Positions 1-8,800 of a DNA stretch of 64,000 bases are shown one piece after another. A program made the position numbers and the translations under genes. The first letter of the stretch is position 1, and every line of letters begins with the position of its first letter. The DNA lies in the NCBI RefSeq assembly GCF_017355835.1, contig NZ_JAFEWF010000001.1, positions 310,001-374,000 on the forward strand, given 5' to 3'. Source of the stretch: Desertivirga brevis (GTDB lineage: Bacteria > Bacteroidota > Bacteroidia > Sphingobacteriales > Sphingobacteriaceae). The notes beneath the pieces are model-generated. The model was not told the DNA's origin, made no database searches, and saw only the letters and a program-made list of their open reading frames with translations.

Positions 1-1055
1 TCCTTTTTCTTCAGATCATACACGTCGACCAGCATAAAAGACTTATCTTCCTTAATTCCATAAACAAGTGTAGAGGAACGGACGTGCCGTTTAAGTCCGG
101 CAGTAAGACCCTGCATCAAAAATCCGTTTCCTTCCGGCCAGGTTAGAACTGTTGAGCTCTCGGCGTTCACCGCTTTTCCCTTTCTACCTGCAAAGTAATG
201 CAAACCCGCCCATGCTGATATCTTATCAAGCTTCTGGCCATAATCGTCCTTACAACAATATTCAAGATACCATAGGAGGTAAGGGGAGTTGAAGCCGTTT
301 TTGTTTAAGTAATCGCTGAATAATAGTTTATCGAGTTTCCGCCATTCGGCATCTGTCGAACTTCGATCCAGGGGAATATCGAAGGCGTACTTTCCATCAT
401 TTCCTCTAACATATCTCAGTTCCTCCATTAAAGCCAGAAATCTTTTTATCTGGTCTTTATCCTCTGCTGGTATACCAAATTCAGGAATAAGGCCTTCCTG
501 CCACTGTCCGTTGATGAGTAATCTTTCCTCAGGGTCGAAACAGAGTGAATATTCATTATAAAAAGGGAGACCGTTCTCGAAATGAGTGATCAGGTTACAT
601 TCCTGATAAAAATCAATCAGATCTTTATTTTCATTATTGGCAGGGGTAACATAGTGTGCACCCAAAGGGTATTTTGAAACCTTCGATTCCCCGAACTTTG
701 AGTTTCCCCCTGGCTGGTTCTCTAATTCCAGCAGTTCAAAATTCTCTAAGCCATTTTTCTTCAGCCAACGCGCAGCTGAAAGACCGGAAATTCCTCCTCC
801 AATAACTAAAACACCAACATCCCTGGAGTAAGAGGGTTTAGGCAGTGATACCTTGTCCCTCAGAATATGTCCAGCGCTTGCATCGGGTCCTTTAAGTTCC
901 GCTGGTATACCTGAATAAGGAGAAGACCCGGGCTTAATTTTTCGGATACAGGCATTGAGCGCAATGCCAGAACAAATAAGTCCCGCACGAAGCATAAATC
1001 CTCTTCTGCTGATACTATTTGTAACTGAGTTTCTAAAGAACCGATGCCCACTCAT
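1..1055 (-). CDS. Tat-exported FAD-dependent oxidoreductase (C-terminus cut by window edge)
   Basis: Partial gene running off the left edge. I start it at the ATG at 1055, because the first 20 residues carry a twin-arginine signal (SRRGF) followed by a hydrophobic stretch ending in NAC, so the product is probably a Tat-exported, possibly lipid-anchored protein. A Rossmann FAD motif follows (VLVIGGGISGLSAA), then an ELENQPGGNS segment typical of flavin amine oxidase/NAD(P)-binding folds. It overlaps the end of the spermidine-synthase-like gene by 23 bp and is the last readable gene of that operon. An oxidoreductase of the amine-oxidase type next to polyamine genes suggests a polyamine-related substrate, but that is inference from context. 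The active-site C-terminus is not in the window. Confidence 0.8.
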   Translation of the reverse strand, partial: MSGHRFFRNSVTNSISRRGFMLRAGLICSGIALNACIRKIKPGSSPYSGIPAELKGPDASAGHILRDKVSLPKPSYSRDVGVLVIGGGISGLSAARWLKKNGLENFELLELENQPGGNSKFGESKVSKYPLGAHYVTPANNENKDLIDFYQECNLITHFENGLPFYNEYSLCFDPEERLLINGQWQEGLIPEFGIPAEDKDQIKRFLALMEELRYVRGNDGKYAFDIPLDRSSTDAEWRKLDKLLFSDYLNKNGFNSPYLLWYLEYCCKDDYGQKLDKISAWAGLHYFAGRKGKAVNAESSTVLTWPEGNGFLMQGLTAGLKRHVRSSTLVYGIKEDKSFMLVDVYDLKKK

Positions 1056-2541
1056 CCTCAAAATATTTCACCAGCACCTGATTGTTCAATTTATTCACTT
1101 CCGTCTCTCTCTTGGCCATGTCTTTTGGAAAATACAGCATTTGATCCATGCTTTCCTTACTTACGAACTTAAGGTTGGAAATAAAGGAATTCGGCTTCTT
1201 ATAGAAACTCTTCTTCATCGCCATGATATATCCCCATTCGCCGAAAGATGGAACATAGTTATGATAGGGAACAGTGTGCAAACCTACAGATTCAAGGGTT
1301 TTATTGACGGTCCAGAACGATTTAGGGGCTACAAAAGGAGATGTAGATTGTACGACCATGATCCCGTCAGGATTTAATAGTTCCTTAATTATTGAATAAA
1401 AGGAATTTGTATATAATTTTCCTACAGAATAGTTAGAAGGATCCGGGAAATCAACAACTATAAAATCAAAGGTATCCTTTTGCTGACGGGCCCAGGTAAA
1501 AGCATCTGCATTAATCACCTTCACTTTCTTCGACAGTAATGATTTCTTGTTCAAACTCAATAACATCTCATTCTTTTGAAACAAAGAGGTCATTCCTTTG
1601 TCCAGGTCAACAAGGGTAATTTGCTCTACATTAGGATATTTAAGTATTTCTCTAACCGCCAAACCGTCGCCGCCTCCCATTATCAAAACCTTACGTGCTC
1701 GCGGCAGAGCCTGAAGTCCGGGATGTACCAGGGCCTCATGATAACGGTACTCGTCGTCGGAACTGAACTGAAGATTTCCGTTCAGGAATAAACGCAATAC
1801 TTTTCCTCGTTTAGTTAGGATGATGCGTTGGTAAGAGGTACTCTTGGAATAAATAATGGTGTCATTATAACTGAGACTTTCAGAGAAATTGGTGATCTTT
1901 TCGGCGTAAACAAAACCCAGCAGCAGACCAAGGATACTTATTATAGAGGCAGATTGAAGGTAATTAACCGCTGGTATCTCTTTTTTAAAATTTACACAGA
2001 CCAATAAAGCAACAGAGACATTGAGGATACCAAACAGATATGCTGTTTTTACCAAGCCTAAATAAGGGATCAATACCAGCGGAAAGATAAGGGATGCAAG
2101 CAAGGCCCCAATATAGTCGAAGGTAAACACCTTCGACACGAGATCCTTAAACTCAAAACGGTTCTGAAGGATACGCATCAGCAAGGGGATTTCCAAACCT
2201 ACCAATATCCCCGTAAGGGATACCAGACCGTACAACAGTACCCTGAAAGAGGCAATGCTTTCAAATAGAAGAAATAGTAAAGTAGAACTTATTCCACCAA
2301 CAATTCCAACCAATATTTCTATTTGGATGAACCAGGATAAGATATTTTTCTCAAAGTACTTGGACAACCAGCTGCCAATTCCCATTGAAAATAAATAAAC
2401 ACCAATAATGGTAGAGAACTGCGTTACGGAATCTCCAAGAAGGTAACTGGCAAGAGTTCCGGCAATCAGTTCATAAATTAACCCGCATGTTGCAACTACA
2501 AATACAGAGAGCAGCAACACTGCAGGAAGTTTGTTATTCAT
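1033..2541 (-). CDS. Membrane-bound spermidine synthase-like aminopropyltransferase
   Basis: 502 aa. Residues 1-215 hold about seven hydrophobic membrane spans. Residues 225-500 form a spermidine-synthase/SAM-methyltransferase fold: DEYRYHEALVHP near 263-274, the cofactor loop GGGDG at 289-293, acidic VDLD at 311-314, and VVDFPDPSNYS near 362-372, the place of the substrate-binding D..D motif of SpeE. Membrane-fused SpeE-like proteins are known in bacteria, and the classical reaction moves aminopropyl from decarboxylated AdoMet to a polyamine. The SpeD-like gene upstream in the operon would supply that donor. The substrate of this membrane form is not established. It lies 5 bp downstream of the DUF350 gene. 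Confidence 0.85.
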   Translation of the reverse strand: MNNKLPAVLLLSVFVVATCGLIYELIAGTLASYLLGDSVTQFSTIIGVYLFSMGIGSWLSKYFEKNILSWFIQIEILVGIVGGISSTLLFLLFESIASFRVLLYGLVSLTGILVGLEIPLLMRILQNRFEFKDLVSKVFTFDYIGALLASLIFPLVLIPYLGLVKTAYLFGILNVSVALLVCVNFKKEIPAVNYLQSASIISILGLLLGFVYAEKITNFSESLSYNDTIIYSKSTSYQRIILTKRGKVLRLFLNGNLQFSSDDEYRYHEALVHPGLQALPRARKVLIMGGGDGLAVREILKYPNVEQITLVDLDKGMTSLFQKNEMLLSLNKKSLLSKKVKVINADAFTWARQQKDTFDFIVVDFPDPSNYSVGKLYTNSFYSIIKELLNPDGIMVVQSTSPFVAPKSFWTVNKTLESVGLHTVPYHNYVPSFGEWGYIMAMKKSFYKKPNSFISNLKFVSKESMDQMLYFPKDMAKRETEVNKLNNQVLVKYFEDEWASVL

Positions 2542-2546
2542 ATTTT

Positions 2547-2771
2547 CTATCCGTGAATGGCAGAACTAATAATTATAGCGATAGCAATAATAAATGCAGC
2601 ACAAACAATAGCAAGTGCGTTATTCTTCTTATCAACGATCTCTTTCCAGAGATTTTCCGGAGTGATCTTTTCTATTATAACGAAGGAAATAACCAGGATT
2701 ACAATACCAAGTACTGAATAAACCAGGGATGCAACTAAATACTTGTAATTGATCAGTTCGTGTAAACTCAT
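2547..2771 (-). CDS. DUF350 family small inner-membrane protein
   Basis: 74 aa with two hydrophobic helices (about residues 12-33 and 53-70) joined by a short charged segment (EKITPENLWKEIVDKKNN). This matches the DUF350/YjfL type of small integral membrane protein, in which one or more two-helix units are found. Its biochemical role is unknown; DUF350 genes are often beside polyamine-type or glutathionylspermidine-type enzymes, as in this operon. It lies 48 bp downstream of the 58-aa gene and 5 bp upstream of the spermidine-synthase-like gene, so it is almost certainly co-transcribed. Confidence 0.75.
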   Translation of the reverse strand: MSLHELINYKYLVASLVYSVLGIVILVISFVIIEKITPENLWKEIVDKKNNALAIVCAAFIIAIAIIISSAIHG

Positions 2772-2819
2772 TTTCTTATTTTTTTGAAGTTTTCTTATTA
2801 TTTGAGATGACTGGTTAAC

Positions 2820-2996
2820 CTACTTGTGGTAAAACCTTGCTCCTGAACCAAAATGTCCACGGCTCGTATTTGTATACTCGGTGTTTTTTTCTGCCTTATC
2901 TGCCCAAAATGTGATTCCATTCCAGGTAGCATATCCAAAATAAAACAGAATAACCAGCATAAATCCTATATAGTATTTTAATGGTTTGATATCCAT
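2820..2996 (-). CDS. Small single-pass membrane protein, 58 aa, unrecognised
   Basis: A short open frame starting at the ATG at 2996 and ending in TAG at 2820-2822, just 3 bp after the DUF4178 gene. The product has one transmembrane helix (residues 8-25, rich in I, L, V, F, Y), then a polar tail with ADKAEKNTEY and a Gly/Ser-rich end (SRGHFGSGARFYHK). It fills what would otherwise be a 228-bp hole in a tightly packed operon, and its composition is protein-like, so I regard it as real. I do not recognise a family. A role as small subunit of the DUF350/DUF4178 membrane assembly is an inference from position. Confidence 0.7.
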   Translation of the reverse strand: MDIKPLKYYIGFMLVILFYFGYATWNGITFWADKAEKNTEYTNTSRGHFGSGARFYHK

Positions 2997-2999
2997 ATC

Positions 3000-4349
3000 T
3001 TAATTATCAGTTTCGTAAGGAGAATAGTCACTGTTCATCCAACGCTTCCTTTCGAAGCTTGTCCAGCGGATGTAACTAATGATTGGGTAAATACTTAGTA
3101 GAAGCCAGACTAGTAGGATGTTACGCCACATCAATACGTTTGCAGTCACCGCAATATGGAGATAGGTTTGAGTGGGATCACCTGAAGCTGGATAAATATT
3201 AAGATGATATTTACCTTCAGGGATTTTCGAGAGGATTATAGATTGGCTCTTCGATCCCTCAGACCATGATTCACCACTTTCATAGCCGTGATAGTATTCA
3301 ATTCCTTTAGTTACTTCCCAGGTTTCATTTGTGCCTTCGTTAACCAAAACAACTGTCGCTTCCATCCAGCTATTATCAACATTTGCGCGTACTTCTATTT
3401 CGAGTGTTGTTCTCCCATATGGTTGCTCAAAAGAAGAGCTTAGGAATGGCTTGTATTCGTAAGTGCCTGAACTGGAACCCAAATAACTAGTTGAATCTGA
3501 GGAGTTTCGCTCAAATGAAATATTAAAATCACTATTAAGCAATTCCCGCTCGGGCCTGATTGTCCTAAAAAGGAATACAACCAGCAATACAGCAAGAGCA
3601 GCTAGAATACTGACCTTGGCCAGGGTGTCAAAACTAGCTCCCTGTCGGGACGGCTGATTTGCCCCAATCTCAACTTTAGGTGGAAAACTCTCCGCGTTCA
3701 ATCCAAAACCTTCAGCAATTTCTTCCAGCTCAGTATATTCCCCCCAAAAATACTGTGCTTTGTTACTTCCGGAGTTTCCAACTTCCTTGAAAATAATAAA
3801 GGGTGGGGCAATGAATTCGTGCACCCTGGGGCGGTCATCCATAACATCGGAATCGAATTCCCCAATTGCACCAGTAATTACAGGCGTATACTTATTAAAA
3901 ATCCGGTAATCGATATTGTTATGGGTGGCAGTTGTTGAATCGCTATACGCTTTTTCAAGGGAAGGTTCCCATGTCTGGTCAACAATAAAATTCCAATGAC
4001 CGTTAAACTCCGACAATGTTGCATATCCCTTCTCGTAGTTATATAGCAAATATTCTTTCCAGCCATAGCTTGTACCTTTCTCTTTCTTTTCGAGGTAGGC
4101 TATCACCCGGAACTTATGGTCCTTTAAGGTTCCTAGGGCCCCAAGTGGAATAAGGGGTTTTGCTTTAACAGGAGGAACGTTTTTTTGGACTTTCGGTGTA
4201 TAAGCAGTAACAAAACGAATAAAGGAATTACACGAACTGCAAATACAATAATCACTTCCATCAGGATCATAAAGTGTAATTGCTTCATGGCATTTCGGGC
4301 ACTTGAAGGTTTCCGGTTCCGGAAAAGAAAGCTGTTTTACTGTTGCCAT
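3000..4349 (-). CDS. DUF4178 domain membrane protein with N-terminal zinc ribbon
   Basis: 449 aa. The N-terminus has a two-CxxC zinc ribbon (CPKCHE near 17-22 and CSSCNS near 37-42). Residues about 65-205 look like a DUF4178 domain (KEKGTSYGWKEYLLYNYEKGYATLSEFNGHWNF). A membrane helix follows near residue 240 (VSILAALAVLLVVFLF), then an extracytoplasmic beta-rich domain and a second membrane region near 405-425. Function is unknown; DUF4178 proteins occur beside SpeD, SpeE and DUF350 genes. It starts 2 bp after the SpeD-like gene ends, so translation is probably coupled. The soluble domain between the two helices may sense or bind something outside the membrane. Confidence 0.75.
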   Translation of the reverse strand: MATVKQLSFPEPETFKCPKCHEAITLYDPDGSDYCICSSCNSFIRFVTAYTPKVQKNVPPVKAKPLIPLGALGTLKDHKFRVIAYLEKKEKGTSYGWKEYLLYNYEKGYATLSEFNGHWNFIVDQTWEPSLEKAYSDSTTATHNNIDYRIFNKYTPVITGAIGEFDSDVMDDRPRVHEFIAPPFIIFKEVGNSGSNKAQYFWGEYTELEEIAEGFGLNAESFPPKVEIGANQPSRQGASFDTLAKVSILAALAVLLVVFLFRTIRPERELLNSDFNISFERNSSDSTSYLGSSSGTYEYKPFLSSSFEQPYGRTTLEIEVRANVDNSWMEATVVLVNEGTNETWEVTKGIEYYHGYESGESWSEGSKSQSIILSKIPEGKYHLNIYPASGDPTQTYLHIAVTANVLMWRNILLVWLLLSIYPIISYIRWTSFERKRWMNSDYSPYETDN

Positions 4350-4351
4350 AA

Positions 4352-4705
4352 TTAGCGCCTTAATTCGGTTTTCTGCAATTCGCTGCCTTCAAAAAATGCT
4401 AAGACTTCCGTGTAGATCGCTCTAACCTTTTCCGTATTGTCCTTCCTGAAATTGGAAAGGAATATATCAAAAGTGGCAAGCTGAAACTCCGGCCAGGTAT
4501 GTATAGAAAGATGGGATTCTGTAAGACAAATTACAGATGTGAAGCCTCCCTGATCGAAGTCATGATAAACTTCGCCAACGGAAGATAGCTCAAACCTCGT
4601 GATGAGTTTTTCAAAAAGTTCTCTCGAAGCTACCGAAGAGTAGAGAAGATCAGCTCTCTCAGTTTTAAATTCAGCTAAAATGTGTAACCCGGGATTATAT
4701 TCCAT
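4352..4705 (-). CDS. speD: S-adenosylmethionine decarboxylase family protein (SpeD-like)
   Basis: 117 aa, the size of a single-chain prokaryotic class-1B AdoMet decarboxylase proenzyme. The self-processing motif ESHLSIHTWPE is intact, with Ser64 as the residue expected to become the pyruvoyl group and His69 as the processing histidine. Compared with the Thermotoga enzyme (Ser63, His68, Cys83), the catalytic Cys position is Ser84 here (FDIFLSN), so activity or substrate may differ. It is the first gene of the minus-strand cassette and would make decarboxylated AdoMet for the spermidine-synthase-like protein downstream. I chose the ATG at 4705. Confidence 0.85.
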   Translation of the reverse strand: MEYNPGLHILAEFKTERADLLYSSVASRELFEKLITRFELSSVGEVYHDFDQGGFTSVICLTESHLSIHTWPEFQLATFDIFLSNFRKDNTEKVRAIYTEVLAFFEGSELQKTELRR

Positions 4706-4721
4706 ATTGCAATAAGGAATT

Positions 4722-4729
4722 CAAAAATA
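4722..4729 (-). promoter_or_regulatory. Putative -7 promoter box of the polyamine cassette
   Basis: Read on the minus strand the bases are TATTTTTG, a full match to the Bacteroidota -7 box TAnnTTTG, 17 bp before the SpeD-like start codon. No clear -33 TTTG was found at the expected distance, so this is a sequence match only. Confidence 0.4.
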
Positions 4730-4822
4730 AATATTATTTGAATATATGGAAATACGAGGGGCCAGGTAAGTGCATAACACATATTTTTTTCGCACATCAT
4801 TCTTTAAATTCTTACAAATTTT

Positions 4823-4830
4823 TATGTTTG
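4823..4830 (+). promoter_or_regulatory. Putative -7 promoter box of the SWIM/MoxR/VWA operon
   Basis: TATGTTTG matches TAnnTTTG and lies 93 bp before the chosen ATG at 4924, in the divergent intergenic region shared with the polyamine cassette. No convincing -33 element was found. Confidence 0.4.
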
Positions 4831-4923
4831 AGAGAATTAAATCATTTCTAATGCGAAATAAACCTTGTCTGGAAACCTCAAATAAAAACATTTCTATAAA
4901 CTCTTATACTCTTGCTATTTAAC

Positions 4924-6237
4924 ATGCAGTTTACGCAGGAACAGATTACTAAGCTAGCTCCCGATGATGCTTCAGCCAAAGCAGGTAAAGCTCTTGCCAG
5001 TAATTCCAAGTGGGTATTAAGGTGCGTGCATGAGAAAGCCTTGTGGGGTGACTGCCAGGGAAGTGGTAAAAATCCTTACAGAACGATTGTAGATCTAACT
5101 AATCTTGCTTTCAAATGCTCTTGTCCCAGTCGCAAATTCCCCTGTAAACATGGGCTTGGCTTACTCTTCCTTTACGCTGCCAACCCTGATGTGTTTTCTG
5201 CAGAAAAGGAACTGCCTGAACATGTAGGTGAGTGGCTTGGCAAGCGCGCCGAAAGGGCAGAAAGCAAACCCATTCCGGTTGAAAAAGCAGCACCGGATGA
5301 ACAGGCACAGCAAAAACGTATTGAAGCAAGAGAGAAAAAGGTAAGGGGCGGCATTGAAGAATTAAGGCTTTGGATGAAGGATGTGGTAAGAACTGGAATT
5401 ATGAATGTGCCACAAGATCCTTATCAGTTTAATCAAAATATCATTGCCCGGATGGTTGATTCTCAGGCCGCTGGATTAGCGAATCATTTAAGGAGGATCA
5501 ACAAAATTAACTATTACCAGGAAGGCTGGCAGAAGGCACTTATTAAGCAGTTAAGCAAGACCTATCTGTTAACAGAGGCATATGAAAATATTGAGGCCCT
5601 AAACACTGAACTTCAATCAGACATTAAAACCTTAATAGGATGGAACACACCGAAAGAGGATGTGTTTAATTCAACAGGTATAAAAGACGAGTGGCTGATC
5701 TTAAGTATTTCGAACGAAGAAGAGGGAAATTTAAGGACCGAAAAGATCTGGCTTTATGGTTTAGGGTGTCAAAAATTTGCACTTATCCTAAATTTTTATG
5801 CTGGGGCACAACTTAGTGGACACGCTTTTGTGGAAGGGGGAACAGTAAAAGGTGAACTGGCGTTCTACCCGTCAACAACCCCGCTACGGGGATTAATGAA
5901 AGAACCGTTTGAAATAAATGGAAGGTTCATACAACCTGGCATTAGAAGTTCTATATCAACACTTTTGGAGGATGTGACAAGTAAATTTTCACTTAATCCG
6001 TTTGTTTCTGAATTACCCTTTATTTTATCTTCTTGCCGGATAGCTCTTAATGGAAAAAACTGGTACATTATAGGAGATGATGGGAGTGGTTTGCGACTTT
6101 CTAATAATGAAGAGGAATGCTGGACTGTCCTTTCGATCAGTAAAGGAAAAATGTTTCCTTGTTTCGGGATCTATGAAAATGAGTCGTTCAATATCCAGGC
6201 TTTATGGCCTTCCAATAGATACTATTCGATAAAATGA
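4924..6237 (+). CDS. SWIM zinc finger protein of the MoxR/VWA operon
   Basis: 437 aa from the ATG at 4924; an earlier TTG at 4912 is possible but the ATG form starts cleanly (MQFTQEQI). Residues 65-76 hold the SWIM zinc-binding signature CxCx6CxH (Cys65, Cys67, Cys74, His76), a fold seen in nucleic-acid and protein-interaction proteins. The segment before it (WVLRCVHEKALWGDCQGSGKNPY) is typical of SWIM proteins in this kind of cluster. The rest is helical then beta-rich and unrecognised. It is the first gene of a five-gene operon and its stop overlaps the next ATG (ATGA). Role unknown; it may be the target-recognition component. Confidence 0.8.
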   Translation: MQFTQEQITKLAPDDASAKAGKALASNSKWVLRCVHEKALWGDCQGSGKNPYRTIVDLTNLAFKCSCPSRKFPCKHGLGLLFLYAANPDVFSAEKELPEHVGEWLGKRAERAESKPIPVEKAAPDEQAQQKRIEAREKKVRGGIEELRLWMKDVVRTGIMNVPQDPYQFNQNIIARMVDSQAAGLANHLRRINKINYYQEGWQKALIKQLSKTYLLTEAYENIEALNTELQSDIKTLIGWNTPKEDVFNSTGIKDEWLILSISNEEEGNLRTEKIWLYGLGCQKFALILNFYAGAQLSGHAFVEGGTVKGELAFYPSTTPLRGLMKEPFEINGRFIQPGIRSSISTLLEDVTSKFSLNPFVSELPFILSSCRIALNGKNWYIIGDDGSGLRLSNNEEECWTVLSISKGKMFPCFGIYENESFNIQALWPSNRYYSIK

Positions 6238-7703
6238 GCCTCCAGAACGATATTATAAAAACAGCCCTGCTGGGTACTGACAAAATACAATTTCAACTTC
6301 CAGAAGAGTTGTCGGATATTAGGGATGGTATCACCGCAACGCAGGAGGATAAAGAAGATGCCTTCCTAAAATCGGCTGCAATAGCTTTTCTCTATGAGGA
6401 GAGCGGCCAGGAGGCTAAGAATGCATTAAATGCTATCCCTGAATGTCCTGATGATACCAGCGAAGAGTTGAGTGCAAGTACAAGTCAGCACTTAGAAGAT
6501 GCGCTCCTATCAAAAGACGAAGTATTTTTCGAATACCTGTTAACCAAAACCCTCGAGGCCGATAAAACCGTTTCTTCTAAATTGGTACCGCTGTTGCTAA
6601 ACAAAGCAATTGAACAGAAAAGAAAAGCTGAAAAACTGATCGCTGTTTGCGGGAAAACAGGAGAGTGGCTTTGCTCTTTAAACCCAAACTGGCAGAGACT
6701 AACCCTGAGGAATGAGGAGCAAATCGATTGGGAAACGGGGAGCCTCGAAGACCGTAAGCTCTTTCTGGCACGACTAAGGACGACAGATCCTGATAAAGCT
6801 TTGCAGCTTCTCCAGGCAGTATTTGAGCAGGAAAATGCAAATAATAGAGCTGAATTTCTGGAGATACTAGAAATTGGTATATCGGTACAAGATGAAGCCT
6901 TTCTACTGGAAGCATTAAAAGATAAAAGCAAGAAAGTGAAGGAAGTAGCCCTGAGATTACTTCAACCCTTACAGGGAACAGAAATTAACAACCTTTATAT
7001 AAACTATTTTCTGGATTCTGTATCAATTAAAGAAGAACGTAGTCTGCTTATTCTTAAAAAAAAGGTCATCGAAATAGATCCAGCAGTCCTTCCATCTGAT
7101 GACATGTTCAGATATGGGATAGAGAAAGTCAGTTCTGTTAAAGGTGTGGACGACCAGATATTCTGGCTTAGCCAGATCCTAAGTTTTATAGATCCTTCTG
7201 CTTTAGAAGAACGGTATCAAATAACCCAAGGTGAGTGGTTTAAGCTATTAATTGAGCATAAACAAAGCTCCGTTTTTATTCCTTACTTAGCCACTGCTGC
7301 TATTCGTTTCCGGAACACACCTCTTGCTAAGAACCTCCTCGCTCATGTCGAAGCTTTTCGAGAGGAATTACTCTTGGTCCTTTCTGAGGATGAACGCTAC
7401 GAGTGGTATGATAAATACCTGGAGTCGAGGTTTCCCATTATATTAGGACTGTTGCTCAATGATCAGTATTCGATAATTCCGCAACAACTGGCAGAACGGA
7501 TTGTAAAAAGGCTGGCGGTAAATCCATACGTGATAACCCAGCCAATCTATACGAGGCTGGCTCTATCGCTACCAGTCAGCATTAGGATCTTTTTGAGCAA
7601 ATATATTGAGGAAGGTGCTGACGACTATCAGAGAAGATACTTTAGTAGCCAGGCGTCTAATATGTTACATTATATTGAATTAAGAGAAGGTTTAACATTT
7701 TAA
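6234..7703 (+). CDS. DUF5691 family protein, alpha-helical repeat type
   Basis: 489 aa, mostly charged amphipathic helices (for example SKKVKEVALRLLQPLQG, which reads like a HEAT-type repeat). The opening (DIIKTALLGTDK) is what I expect of DUF5691 proteins, which occur next to SWIM and MoxR/VWA genes. No catalytic motif is visible. It overlaps the SWIM gene by 4 bp, so the two are translationally coupled. It could act as a scaffold binding the ATPase or its substrate, but this is inference. Confidence 0.7.
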   Translation: MSLQNDIIKTALLGTDKIQFQLPEELSDIRDGITATQEDKEDAFLKSAAIAFLYEESGQEAKNALNAIPECPDDTSEELSASTSQHLEDALLSKDEVFFEYLLTKTLEADKTVSSKLVPLLLNKAIEQKRKAEKLIAVCGKTGEWLCSLNPNWQRLTLRNEEQIDWETGSLEDRKLFLARLRTTDPDKALQLLQAVFEQENANNRAEFLEILEIGISVQDEAFLLEALKDKSKKVKEVALRLLQPLQGTEINNLYINYFLDSVSIKEERSLLILKKKVIEIDPAVLPSDDMFRYGIEKVSSVKGVDDQIFWLSQILSFIDPSALEERYQITQGEWFKLLIEHKQSSVFIPYLATAAIRFRNTPLAKNLLAHVEAFREELLLVLSEDERYEWYDKYLESRFPIILGLLLNDQYSIIPQQLAERIVKRLAVNPYVITQPIYTRLALSLPVSIRIFLSKYIEEGADDYQRRYFSSQASNMLHYIELREGLTF

Positions 7704-7714
7704 ATAAAGATATT

Positions 7715-8797
7715 TTGACACAAACTATTTTGCGGCAAGCAGCTGAGCAGCAATTTGCGCAGGAAATTGAAGAAATAAAGTTACAGGATAAACATGCGAA
7801 ACCTGTCAGTTGGCAAATGTCACCAAATGCTGTGGTTACCTATCTTATGGGGGGAACGCTGAATAATGGCTTTGAGATCACTCCAAAATATATTGGTAAC
7901 AGGCGTCTGATGGAAATTGCAGTTGCAACTCTTACTACCGACAGAGCGCTCTTACTTTACGGGCTACCGGGAACAGCGAAATCATGGGTATCAGAGCATC
8001 TTGCTGCGGCTATTACCGGCGACTCTAATTTGGTAATACAGGGTACAGCAGGTATTAGCGAAGAAGCTGTTCGGTATGGTTGGAACTATGCTATGCTTTT
8101 ATCAGCGGGACCAGTAGCTGAAGCCATTGTGGAAACTCCGGTAATGCGGGCAATGAAGCAAGGGAAGATCGTTCGTATAGAAGAACTTACAAGAATTGGC
8201 TCTGATGTTCAGGACTCCCTTATCACCATCCTTTCCGAAAAAATGCTTCCAGTCCCGGAACTTAATACTCAGGTGCAAGCTGTACGCGGCTTTAACGTGA
8301 TTGCAACCGCTAATAACAGGGATAAAGGTGTGAATGAATTATCCAGTGCTTTGAAACGTCGTTTTAATACTGTTATCCTACCAGTTCCTTCTAGTATGGA
8401 AGAAGAAGTTGATATCGTTCAACAACGAGTATCCAGCTTTAGCAGAGCTATAGAACTACCAATACAAAAACCAGTAACAGAAGAAATTAAACGGATTGTT
8501 ACCATCTTTAGGGAATTGAGGAACGGTGTTTCTTTGGATGGAAAAACAAAACTTAAATCTCCGTCTGGAACATTAAGTACCGCCGAGGCTATTTCTGTTA
8601 TGAATAGTGGCCTGGCCCTGGCTTATCATTTTGGTGATGGCCTTGTGAAGGCTGATGATATAGCAAGTGGTGTGATAGGCGCTGTAGTAAAAGATCCGGT
8701 TCAGGATAAGATCGTGATGCAGGAATATATGGAGACCGTGCTTAAACAACGTGACGGCTGGAAAGATATTTATCGTGCTTGCCGGGATATTATTTAA
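7715..8797 (+). CDS. MoxR-type AAA+ ATPase
   Basis: 360 aa. Walker A is GLPGTAKS at 83-90. The Walker B region is IVRIEELTR at 152-160, with Glu where most MoxR proteins have Asp. Sensor 1 is ATANN near 198-201, followed by ALKRRFNTV with the arginines expected of AAA+ proteins. MoxR ATPases act with VWA proteins as chaperone-like machines that remodel or activate a partner, often with metal insertion. The start at 7715 is TTG, 11 bp after the preceding stop; no ATG lies upstream of the conserved core except one near residue 35, which would remove conserved sequence. The VWA partner is the last gene of the operon. Confidence 0.88.
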   Translation: MTQTILRQAAEQQFAQEIEEIKLQDKHAKPVSWQMSPNAVVTYLMGGTLNNGFEITPKYIGNRRLMEIAVATLTTDRALLLYGLPGTAKSWVSEHLAAAITGDSNLVIQGTAGISEEAVRYGWNYAMLLSAGPVAEAIVETPVMRAMKQGKIVRIEELTRIGSDVQDSLITILSEKMLPVPELNTQVQAVRGFNVIATANNRDKGVNELSSALKRRFNTVILPVPSSMEEEVDIVQQRVSSFSRAIELPIQKPVTEEIKRIVTIFRELRNGVSLDGKTKLKSPSGTLSTAEAISVMNSGLALAYHFGDGLVKADDIASGVIGAVVKDPVQDKIVMQEYMETVLKQRDGWKDIYRACRDII

Positions 8798-8800
8798 CCT

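Noticed and set aside
955..1377. Plus-strand 140-codon open frame
   Set aside because: Antisense to the spermidine-synthase and oxidoreductase genes, without protein-like motifs.
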